Assembly: GCA_902796215.1 (NCBI GenBank)
Contig: CADBNY010000137.1
Span: forward strand, 1 to 5,950
Length of the DNA stretch: 5,950 nt
Direction: 5' to 3'
Source: an uncultured Erysipelotrichaceae bacterium
GTDB lineage: Bacteria > Bacillota_I > Bacilli_A > RF39 > UBA660
The position numbers were made by a program, and so were the translations under genes. The notes below the pieces were generated by a model. It searched no databases. It was not told the origin of the DNA and saw only the letters and a program-made list of their open reading frames with translations. Below are positions 1 to 5,488 of the stretch, one piece after another (positions within the stretch are counted from its first letter, which is position 1; every line of letters starts with the position of its first letter).

Positions 1-17
1 AATTTTTTAATGCTTTT

Positions 18-45
18 ATTATAACATTATGTCCTCTAAATACAA
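18..45 (-). promoter_or_regulatory. Candidate extended -10 promoter for a gene beyond the left edge
   Basis: On the minus strand, TATAAT (23-18) is preceded by TGT (26-24), giving the extended -10 pattern TGnTATAAT. A weak -35 candidate, TTGTAT (45-40), lies 16 nt upstream. It sits just after the NUDIX stop codon and reads out of the window. The motif is perfect, but the sequence is AT-rich and the target gene is not visible, so chance occurrence is possible. Confidence 0.4.
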
Positions 46-51
46 CAAAAA

Positions 52-513
52 CTATTTTTTTTCTAACTTTTCTTCAAGTTTGTTTAAAAAATACAACTGA
101 CTTTCCACAATTTTTTCTTTTGCTATATCAATATCCATCCATTCATATCGATCCATTTCTGGAAATTCTTGTATTTTTCCAGAACCTTTTGGAAATTCCG
201 TTTCAAAAGTATTACTCCTACAATTTTTAAGATCAAAATCAGCCTCAGTATAAAACATGATAACAAGTTTTCTATGACTTGTTTTCTTAGCTCCAAGATA
301 AGAAAGAGGCGTTGAAATTTCTAAATTTGTTTCTTCCTTAAACTCTCTTTTAGCAGTATCAATCATTGATTCATGAAAAGAAGCCTCACCCTTAGACAAA
401 GACCAACCACCTATATCCATATTCTCACGATATGGACCACCAAAATGGCAAAGTAAAACTTTTAACTGATTATTCTCCCTTTTATAAACTAAAATACCAG
501 CACTACGCTTCAT
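52..513 (-). CDS. NUDIX hydrolase of the COG4119 type (predicted NTP pyrophosphohydrolase)
   Basis: A 153-residue protein that probably hydrolyses a nucleoside-diphosphate-linked substrate in the cytoplasm; the actual substrate cannot be read from sequence. The Nudix box spans residues 42-64: G42, E48, then REFKEETNL at 56-64. The metal-binding REXXEE core (R56, E57, E60, E61) is intact, but the usual Gly near the end of the box is N63. The N-terminal SAGILVY, the GGWSLSKGE segment (35-43) and the C-terminal SNTFETEFP (100-108) and QEFPEMDRYEW (114-124) segments are what I recall as typical of COG4119 proteins of about 150 residues, although that family usually has Pro where S40 stands. Length is normal and the gene is complete, ending in TAG. 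The ATG at 513 is chosen because AGGAG lies 8 nt upstream and overlaps the stop codon of the DUF2130 gene. It is the last gene of the probable operon visible here. Family assignment is firm; function is inferred only from the fold. Confidence 0.9.
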   Translation of the reverse strand: MKRSAGILVYKRENNQLKVLLCHFGGPYRENMDIGGWSLSKGEASFHESMIDTAKREFKEETNLEISTPLSYLGAKKTSHRKLVIMFYTEADFDLKNCRSNTFETEFPKGSGKIQEFPEMDRYEWMDIDIAKEKIVESQLYFLNKLEEKLEKK

Positions 514-520
514 ATATCCA

Positions 521-527
521 TCTCCTA
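521..527 (-). promoter_or_regulatory. Ribosome binding site of the NUDIX gene, overlapping the upstream stop codon
   Basis: The minus strand reads TAGGAGA here. TAG (527-525) is the stop codon of the DUF2130 gene, and AGGAG (526-522) lies 8 nt before the NUDIX ATG. Terminating ribosomes would occupy or expose this site, so translation of the two genes is probably coupled. The overlap is seen directly; the coupling is inferred. Confidence 0.8.
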
Positions 528-1808
528 CGAATTTTCGCCCTTCAAATCATCAAACATCTTAGCTATTGTCTCACTATTATGAGTTAACTTCTTTATCGTT
601 AAATCATCTATCTTATTATTAGCAAGTCTCAAATTATTTTCACTAGATAATAAAGCATCTTTAGTTTTTTGCAAATGATCAATTGTTTTATCAATCTCAT
701 CTATTGCTTTCTTAAACTTCTCAGATGCCAAACGATAATTTCTACCAAAAGAATTTTTAAAAGAATTAATATTATCTTCAAAATTTTTAATATCAATATT
801 TTGATTTTGAACTATTTTTAGCTCTTTCTTATATTCTAAAGAATGAAGAGCTAATCCCCTAATTAATGTTATTAAAGGAATAAAAAACTGTGGCCTTATA
901 ACATACATTTTATCATATTTATAACTAACATCTACAATCCCACTATTATAATAATCATTATCTATCTCTAGTAAAGAAACTAATACAGCATATTCACAAT
1001 TTTTTTCTCTACGATCCTTATCTAATTCTTTAAAAAAATCTTCATTTTTATGTTTAGTAGATGTCTCATCTGCTTCATTTTTCATTTCAAACATAATAGA
1101 AACAAATTCAATTCCATCCTGATAATCCCGATAAATAAAATCTCCTTTAGACCCCGTTTTTATATCATTATCTTTTTCAAAATAAGCATTTGAAAATAAA
1201 GGACGAAGTTTATTAAATTCATCACTACAATGTTTTTCTAAACTTTCACCAATCATCTTAGTAGACTGTCTAGCTTTAAAATCTTTATAATAATCAATTT
1301 GTTCATCTTTTGATTTTAATTTTTCATCATAAGTTTCTTTTAAATTCTTTTCTTTTATTAAAAATTCCTTCTTACTAAGTTCTAAACGACTGGTTAAATC
1401 ATTAATTTCTTTTTCTTTCTCTGATATTTTATTTCTAATATCTAATTCATTTTTAGATTTTAATACTTTTAATTGATTTTTCAAATCTTGGATTTCCAAA
1501 TTCTTTTCATTTATTTGATTTGTTAATTCTTTTTCTACCTTATTCTTTGTTGCTTCTTCTTTTACTTTTAATTCACCACGCAATTTTTGAATTTCTAAAT
1601 TTTTATCCGCTATTTGAACTTGATATTTTTTCTCAGTATCAGAAATAGCAATTTTTACGGCATGTTCTTCATTTAACTTGTGCTGTTTTTCATGAAAAGC
1701 AAGTTCCTTTGAAAATTCAGCATCACGTACTTGTTTTACAATAGAATCATAATCAAGTTCATTAATTTGAAAAACAGTTCCACATTTTGGACATTTTATT
1801 TCATTCAT
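525..1808 (-). CDS. DUF2130 (COG4487-type) coiled-coil protein, putative PD-(D/E)XK-like domain
   Basis: A 427-residue cytoplasmic protein with no signal peptide or membrane segment. It begins with a half zinc-ribbon-like CPKCG (6-10) followed by about 160 residues of Lys/Glu-rich coiled coil (about 28-180), which contains near-repeats such as KNLEIQ at 69-74 and 102-107. The conserved DUF2130 core runs from about 183 (KMIGESLEKHC) to 410, with GSKGDF (219-224), FEMKNEADET (240-249), KHKNEDFFKELDKDRREK (252-269), YVIRPQFFIP (302-311) and the C-terminal SENNLRLANNKIDDLTIKKL (389-408). D223 followed by E241-M-K243 fits the D-(x)n-E-x-K arrangement of PD-(D/E)XK nucleases, with E187 a possible extra acidic residue. 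No activity is established that I know of. The start at 1808 is supported by GAGGGTGAT 3 nt upstream. It lies 25 nt after nfnB and 11 nt before the NUDIX gene. Family is near certain; the nuclease idea is inference. Confidence 0.93.
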   Translation of the reverse strand: MNEIKCPKCGTVFQINELDYDSIVKQVRDAEFSKELAFHEKQHKLNEEHAVKIAISDTEKKYQVQIADKNLEIQKLRGELKVKEEATKNKVEKELTNQINEKNLEIQDLKNQLKVLKSKNELDIRNKISEKEKEINDLTSRLELSKKEFLIKEKNLKETYDEKLKSKDEQIDYYKDFKARQSTKMIGESLEKHCSDEFNKLRPLFSNAYFEKDNDIKTGSKGDFIYRDYQDGIEFVSIMFEMKNEADETSTKHKNEDFFKELDKDRREKNCEYAVLVSLLEIDNDYYNSGIVDVSYKYDKMYVIRPQFFIPLITLIRGLALHSLEYKKELKIVQNQNIDIKNFEDNINSFKNSFGRNYRLASEKFKKAIDEIDKTIDHLQKTKDALLSSENNLRLANNKIDDLTIKKLTHNSETIAKMFDDLKGENS

Positions 1809-1820
1809 CCCATCACCCTC
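1809..1820 (-). promoter_or_regulatory. Ribosome binding site of the DUF2130 gene
   Basis: The minus strand reads GAGGGTGATGGG directly before the ATG. The GGTGAT part matches the downstream portion of the extended Shine-Dalgarno consensus AGGAGGTGAT, the same type of site as in front of the membrane-protein gene at 4845. It fixes the start codon at 1808. Confidence 0.7.
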
Positions 1821-1833
1821 TTATAAATATTTA

Positions 1834-3195
1834 TCAATTTTTAAATTGTTCTATAATCTCTTTAGCAGCATTTTTCCCAGCTTCCATAGCTAAAATAACA
1901 GTAGCTGCTCCTGTTACAGCATCTCCTCCTGCATAAACAGAATCAATAGATGTTTTTCCACCATCCACTTCAATTAAACTACGATCAGTAAGCTTAATAT
2001 CACTATTTTTTAATGCTGTATGGTTTGGACTTGTTCCAAGAGCCATAACAACCATATCACATGAGACAGTATGCAAAGAAGATAAATCTTCTTCTACAGA
2101 AGCTCTACCATCTTCACCTTTTTCTCCCAATTTCATATTAACAACTTCCATACCAACAACATTATTATCTTCATCTACTAGTATTTTTTTAGGATTTACT
2201 AAAAATTCAAAAGGAATTCCTTCTTCCATTGCATGCTCAACTTCCATTTTTCGTGCTGGAAGTTCCTCAATACTACGACGATACATAATACGGGCATCTA
2301 CTCCTAATCTTTTTAAAGAACGTACAGCATCAATTGCTACATTTCCTCCACCAATAATATAAGCTACCTTTCCTTTCTTTACTGGTGTTTTGGCATCATT
2401 CTTATAAGCACCCATTAAATTAATGCGAGTTAAAACTTCATTAGCTGAAAAAACTTGATTAGCATTTTCCCCTTCAATTCCCATAAATCTAGGAAGTCCA
2501 GCTCCTGTTCCCAAAAATATGGCATCATATTTTTCTCTTAAATCATCAATAGTTAATGAATTACCAATAAAAACATCACATAGAATTTTTACACCTATTT
2601 TTTTTAAACTATCAATTTCTTTTTGAACAATAGACTTAGGTAAACGAAATTCTGGTATTCCATAAACTAAAACCCCACCTGGTTTATGTAATACTTCATA
2701 AATAGTAACATCAAAGCCTGCTCTGGCAAGTTCTCCAGCACAAGAAAGTCCTGCTGGACCACTACCAACTATGGCTATATTTTTACCATTTTTTTCTTTT
2801 GAAATAGTGGAAGAAAGATTGTTTTCTAAAGCATAAGTAGCAACATATCTTTCTAATGCTCCAATAGATATAGCCTCTCCCTTTAATCCTTTTATACACA
2901 TTGACTCACATTGTTTTTCTTGAGGACAAACCCTTCCACAAATAGCTGGTAAAGAAGAAGAGTCTGAAATAACTTCATAGGCCTTCTTAAAATTTTTTTC
3001 TTTTATGCATTTAATAAATTCTGGTATAGCAATATGAACAGGACATCCTTGTACACATCGAGGATTTTTACATTGTAAGCAACGATTTGCCTCCTTTAAT
3101 GCTTCTTCTTCGTTATATCCAAATTCAACCTCATCAAAATTATGAACACGTTCATTTGCTGATTGAACTCTTCCCTTTACTTTAGAATCATTCAT
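1834..3195 (-). CDS. nfnB: NfnB-type large subunit: NAD(P)H oxidoreductase, GltA/glutamate synthase small-subunit-like
   Basis: A 453-residue flavo-iron-sulfur protein. With its partner encoded directly upstream it probably forms NfnAB, which reversibly couples oxidation of NADH and reduced ferredoxin to NADP+ reduction in the cytoplasm. The N-terminus carries two cysteine groups for [4Fe-4S] clusters: C39/C42/C47/C51 (CLQCKNPRCVQGC) and C86/C90/C96/C100 (CGRVCPQEKQCESMC). A first Rossmann motif, GSGPAG (144-149), binds FAD; GGGNVAIDA (282-290) is the NADPH-domain motif; YAGGDAVTG (421-429) is the C-terminal FAD motif. Length fits NfnB/SudA (about 450-470). An in-frame TTG at 3213 would add six residues, but AAGGAGG lies 8 nt before the ATG at 3195, so that ATG is the start. 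Only 1 nt separates it from the nfnA stop. Alternatives are sulfide dehydrogenase SudA or the GltA-like homologue annotated as glutamate synthase; no large glutamate synthase subunit is nearby. Confidence 0.88.
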   Translation of the reverse strand: MNDSKVKGRVQSANERVHNFDEVEFGYNEEEALKEANRCLQCKNPRCVQGCPVHIAIPEFIKCIKEKNFKKAYEVISDSSSLPAICGRVCPQEKQCESMCIKGLKGEAISIGALERYVATYALENNLSSTISKEKNGKNIAIVGSGPAGLSCAGELARAGFDVTIYEVLHKPGGVLVYGIPEFRLPKSIVQKEIDSLKKIGVKILCDVFIGNSLTIDDLREKYDAIFLGTGAGLPRFMGIEGENANQVFSANEVLTRINLMGAYKNDAKTPVKKGKVAYIIGGGNVAIDAVRSLKRLGVDARIMYRRSIEELPARKMEVEHAMEEGIPFEFLVNPKKILVDEDNNVVGMEVVNMKLGEKGEDGRASVEEDLSSLHTVSCDMVVMALGTSPNHTALKNSDIKLTDRSLIEVDGGKTSIDSVYAGGDAVTGAATVILAMEAGKNAAKEIIEQFKN

Positions 3196-3210
3196 ATTAT
3201 TTTCCTCCTT
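3196..3210 (-). promoter_or_regulatory. Ribosome binding site of nfnB, inside the 3' end of nfnA
   Basis: AAGGAGG (3210-3204 on the minus strand) lies within the last Glu-Gly-Gly codons of nfnA, 8 nt before the nfnB ATG at 3195. The nfnA TAA and the nfnB ATG are separated by a single base. This decides the ATG over an in-frame TTG at 3213, which would overlap the site itself, and suggests coupled translation for equal subunit production. Confidence 0.85.
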
Positions 3211-4039
3211 CAAGTATTTTTTTCATCTGCTGCCATTTTTCTTTTTCTTCATCTTTATATACGTTTAATCTTTTTAAAGCTAAATCAAAATCAACTTCAA
3301 ATCCATCAAATTCAGGTCCATGAATACAAGCAAACTTTGGTTTCCCAGCAACTTCACAACGACAAGCTCCACACATTCCACTACCATCAACCATTAAAGG
3401 ATTCATACTAACAATTGTTTTAACATTATACTCTTTTGTTACTAGAACAACATTTTTCATCATAATTACTGGACCAATTGCAACAACAATATCATATTTA
3501 TCTATATTCTTTTTTAAAACATCTGTAACAAAGCCTTTAATTCCAAAAGAACCATCATCAGTAGCATAACTAATTTTATGAACAACTTTTTCAATCTTAT
3601 CACGAATAAGAAGTAGATTTGCCTCTCTCGCTCCATAAATAACATCCACATCAAAACCATGCTCTTTTAAAAATTTTACCTGCGGATACACTGGAGCAAT
3701 TCCTACTCCACCAGCAACATAACAAATCCTTTTACCTTTAAACATATCAACATTAGCACATATTTCGTTAGCATTTCCCAAAGGACCAACCACACCAAAT
3801 ATATTATCCTTCATGGTACTTAATTCCTCTGTTGAAGCCCCAATAACTTGATAAATTAGATAAAGCAAACCCTTTTTCTTATCATAATCATAAATTGTTA
3901 GAGGGATTCTTTCACTATCTTCCTTTGACATTACAATAACAAATTGCCCTGGCATACATTTTTCTACAACAAGTGGTGCTTCCACTAACAACTCATACGT
4001 ATTATTACAAATTAATTTATTATAAACTATTCTATACAC
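3197..4039 (-). CDS. nfnA: NfnA-type small subunit: FAD/NAD-binding ferredoxin:NADP+ oxidoreductase (SudB/PyrK-like)
   Basis: A 280-residue protein of the ferredoxin-NADP reductase superfamily, the NAD(H)- and ferredoxin-side partner of NfnB. A flavin-binding beta barrel covers about 1-95, with RIPLTIYD (44-51) as the FAD contact segment. The NAD-binding domain has VAGGVGIAP (108-116), YGAREANLLL (135-144) and DDGSFGIKG (161-169). The C-terminal [2Fe-2S] site reads D218-x4-C223-x2-C226-x11-C238, followed by HGPEFDG. An Asp replaces the first Cys of PyrK-type sites, as described for the Asp/Cys3 cluster of Nfn small subunits. Start: GTG at 4039, giving the family-like MYRIV N-terminus. AGGATGTGAT ends 4 nt upstream, whereas an in-frame GTG at 4048 sits inside that site. 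The gene is preceded by 23 nt and followed by nfnB with 1 nt between stop and start. SudB is the main alternative name. Confidence 0.88.
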   Translation of the reverse strand: MYRIVYNKLICNNTYELLVEAPLVVEKCMPGQFVIVMSKEDSERIPLTIYDYDKKKGLLYLIYQVIGASTEELSTMKDNIFGVVGPLGNANEICANVDMFKGKRICYVAGGVGIAPVYPQVKFLKEHGFDVDVIYGAREANLLLIRDKIEKVVHKISYATDDGSFGIKGFVTDVLKKNIDKYDIVVAIGPVIMMKNVVLVTKEYNVKTIVSMNPLMVDGSGMCGACRCEVAGKPKFACIHGPEFDGFEVDFDLALKRLNVYKDEEKEKWQQMKKILEGGK

Positions 4040-4053
4040 AAATATCACATCCT
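4040..4053 (-). promoter_or_regulatory. Ribosome binding site deciding the GTG start of nfnA
   Basis: AGGATGTGAT (4053-4044, minus strand) differs from the extended consensus AGGAGGTGAT at one base and ends 4 nt before the GTG at 4039. The ATG inside it is followed at once by TGA, so it is not a start. The in-frame GTG at 4048 lies within the site and is too close to use it. Confidence 0.65.
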
Positions 4054-4062
4054 ATATTAATT

Positions 4063-4845
4063 TTAAGAAGACTTTTTCTTTCCTATTTTCTTAAAAAATG
4101 AGAAAAGAGAAATAATATAACTATGATCAACATTAAAAAGTAAATAAAAAACTCCAAGTATAATAGAAAACGGATGAAACATTAAAAGCAATAAAACACT
4201 AGCAACCATTGCAATATATTTCACCATATTGAGTTTTTTCTTATATCCATAAATAGTAAAAATAAGAAGAAAAACTTCCAAAAACCATAAAAAATAATCA
4301 AGCCTTGGTATTGGATTTTTATGAAAGATTATGGAAAATAAAACATATCCAACAAATATTATTAATACAAAGGTCGTCATTCGAATTGCTAATTGAACAA
4401 ACTTATCATCATTATAATTATTTTTTAATTCTAAAATAGGTCCATTAGCAAGTTCTGAAGGAGTAGAAACACTTTCTTTCTTTTCTTCTTGTTTTGGTAA
4501 ATATCCAACCAACTCTTCTTCATTAATTTTTAAAACTGGTTCCCATTTTTCTCCATAAGAATTAATGACAATACCACAATATACTTCTAAATTAGGATTT
4601 TGTAAGGTAATCCTTATACTAGGAGCAACCTTAGTAGCAACATCAATAACTCCTTGGTCATAATTAAAATTCATTCCTTTAAAAAAAACAATTTTTCCAT
4701 CCATGACAAATCCTCGAATAACATTATCAAACTCATCAGGATTTCTTCCCAAAGAAACAAACCATTCTCTATGATCCATATTACTATTTTGCAAATAAAC
4801 AACTTGATTATCAAAAACCATAAATAAAACTTTATTATTTTCCAT
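4063..4845 (-). CDS. Unrecognised membrane-anchored protein at the head of the nfn operon
   Basis: I do not recognise this 260-residue protein. Residues 1-118 look like a soluble alpha/beta domain without a signal peptide. It has conserved-looking segments DHREWFVSLG (24-33), FDNVIRGFV (39-47), KIVFFKGMNF (51-60), VYCGIVI (88-94) and GEKWEPVLKI (98-107). A charged, Ser/Lys/Glu-rich linker follows (about 118-147). Three to four hydrophobic segments come next at about 154-174, 183-200, 208-222 and 223-238, and a lysine-rich tail (252-258) ends the protein. The likely layout is a cytoplasmic N-terminal domain tethered to the membrane. The start is the ATG at 4845 because AGGTGAT lies just upstream and the TATAAT promoter box lies at 4869-4864; an in-frame ATG at 4872 would fall upstream of the predicted transcript. 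It is first in the operon, 23 nt before nfnA. Function is unknown; a membrane or regulatory role linked to the redox enzyme is only a guess from position. Confidence 0.8.
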   Translation of the reverse strand: MENNKVLFMVFDNQVVYLQNSNMDHREWFVSLGRNPDEFDNVIRGFVMDGKIVFFKGMNFNYDQGVIDVATKVAPSIRITLQNPNLEVYCGIVINSYGEKWEPVLKINEEELVGYLPKQEEKKESVSTPSELANGPILELKNNYNDDKFVQLAIRMTTFVLIIFVGYVLFSIIFHKNPIPRLDYFLWFLEVFLLIFTIYGYKKKLNMVKYIAMVASVLLLLMFHPFSIILGVFYLLFNVDHSYIISLFSFFKKIGKKKSS

Positions 4846-4855
4846 ACCATCACCT
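4846..4855 (-). promoter_or_regulatory. Ribosome binding site of the membrane-protein gene
   Basis: AGGTGATGGT stands directly before the ATG at 4845 on the minus strand. It matches the AGGTGAT end of the extended anti-SD complement and resembles the site of the DUF2130 gene. With the promoter box just upstream, it sets the start at 4845 rather than 4872. Confidence 0.75.
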
Positions 4856-4863
4856 ACTATATC

Positions 4864-4892
4864 ATTATACAAAAAAAATAAGCACTTGACTA
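4864..4892 (-). promoter_or_regulatory. Promoter of the membrane protein-nfnAB-DUF2130-NUDIX operon
   Basis: A perfect -10 box, TATAAT (4869-4864), is separated by 17 nt from TAGTCA (4892-4887), which matches TTGACA at four of six positions. The spacer contains eight consecutive T. Transcription would begin near 4857-4860, giving a leader of only 12-15 nt that holds little beyond the ribosome binding site. It is the only good promoter visible ahead of the five genes down to 52, whose gaps are all 25 nt or less. Confidence 0.75.
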
Positions 4893-4902
4893 CTCTTATA
4901 AC

Positions 4903-4936
4903 AAAAAAAAGAATCTAGCTCTCACTAGACTTTTTT
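4903..4936 (-). terminator. Intrinsic terminator after lepB
   Basis: On the minus strand, TCTAG (4929-4925) and CTAGA (4918-4914) form a 5-bp stem around a 6-nt loop. An A-tract (4936-4931) on the 5' side can pair with part of the T-rich run on the 3' side (from about 4910), lengthening the stem across a mismatch. The T-run supplies the release signal. The structure begins one base after the lepB stop codon. The stem is short and AT-rich, so efficiency is uncertain, but position and shape fit a Bacillota terminator. Confidence 0.7.
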
Positions 4937-4937
4937 A

Positions 4938-5450
4938 TTACTTCTTATTTCCAAAACGATTAAATGGAAAAATAATTAATTTTGTTTTTCCTAAAATCTT
5001 TTTCTTATGAAAAGCTCCATAATATCGACTGTCTCTAGAATTCGTACGATTATCCCCTAATGCATAATAACTATCTTTTGGAACCTTTGTTTTAAAATCT
5101 TCTGTTTTCTCACTACCATAATTATCTTTTATTTTTTTACCATTAACATATAATTGATTATCCTTATATTCAATCGTCTCTCCAGGAAGACCAATAACTC
5201 TTTTAATAAGATATTCATCCCCATCATCAATTACCACAATATCAAAACGTTTAGCACCAGACAAATGATAATCAAATATATTTAAAATCATGATATCCCC
5301 ATCATGAAGAGTATCAAACATACTACTCCCATTAACCTTTATAGGAGTAGCTACAAATTTTTTAAATAAAAGAACTAAAATAATAATAATAACATAAGAA
5401 AAATATTCTTTAAAATAATAATTAAACCCTTTCACACTTGTATCATCCAT
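4938..5450 (-). CDS. lepB: Signal peptidase I
   Basis: A 170-residue type I signal peptidase (family S26), which removes signal peptides from exported proteins on the outer face of the membrane. A short cytoplasmic N-terminus is followed by one membrane anchor (about 17-33, rich in Ile/Val/Leu). Next come the catalytic serine in VNGSSM (S43, before M44), the catalytic lysine in YLIKRVIGLPGE (K83), and the C-terminal box LGDNRTNSRDSRYYG (131-145). Size and layout are those of the short Gram-positive SipS class. The usual SMxPTL reads SMFDTL here. The ATG at 5450 is chosen because it gives a normal N-terminus, but no clear Shine-Dalgarno precedes it; an in-frame GTG at 5462 (four more residues) has none either. 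The gene follows rplS, as in Bacillus, but lies between two intrinsic terminators. Identity is very secure; the start is moderately secure. Confidence 0.95.
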   Translation of the reverse strand: MDDTSVKGFNYYFKEYFSYVIIIILVLLFKKFVATPIKVNGSSMFDTLHDGDIMILNIFDYHLSGAKRFDIVVIDDGDEYLIKRVIGLPGETIEYKDNQLYVNGKKIKDNYGSEKTEDFKTKVPKDSYYALGDNRTNSRDSRYYGAFHKKKILGKTKLIIFPFNRFGNKK

Positions 5451-5464
5451 ATAGCCACACACAG

Positions 5465-5488
5465 AAAAAATAAGGCACCGGCCTTATT
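5465..5488 (-). terminator. Intrinsic terminator overlapping the rplS stop codon
   Basis: The minus strand shows a perfect 8-bp stem, AATAAGGC (5488-5481) with GCCTTATT (5476-5469), closed by the tetraloop CGGT. A T-run (six T in total, 5470-5465, two of them in the stem) follows, then CTG. The 5' arm includes two bases of the rplS TAA codon (5489-5487). The last T lies 14 nt before the lepB ATG. Confidence 0.88.

Noticed and set aside
1823..1834. Perfect 12-nt palindrome ATAAATATTTAT between nfnB and the DUF2130 gene
   Set aside because: It contains only A and T, leaves almost no loop, and is not followed by a T-run; not credible as a terminator and likely chance in this composition.
1834..3195. 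Glutamate synthase small subunit (GltD) as the primary name
   Set aside because: The tight pairing with an NfnA/SudB-type subunit and the absence of a nearby large glutamate synthase subunit favour NfnB/SudA.
3163..3411. A plus-strand open frame of 82 codons across the nfnA/nfnB junction
   Set aside because: It lies wholly opposite two well-supported genes, has a low-complexity Phe/Leu/His/Gln composition and no ribosome binding site; it is an antisense shadow.
4060..4080. Inverted repeat AAGAA/TTCTT around the stop codon of the membrane-protein gene
   Set aside because: A 5-bp AT-rich stem followed on the minus strand by AAAATTAA rather than a T-run; it would not terminate transcription, and nfnA follows directly.
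4671..4853. A minus-strand open frame of 60 codons inside the membrane-protein gene
   Set aside because: It is an alternative frame of the longer gene, rich in Ile/Trp/Leu from AT-rich codons, with no independent start signal.
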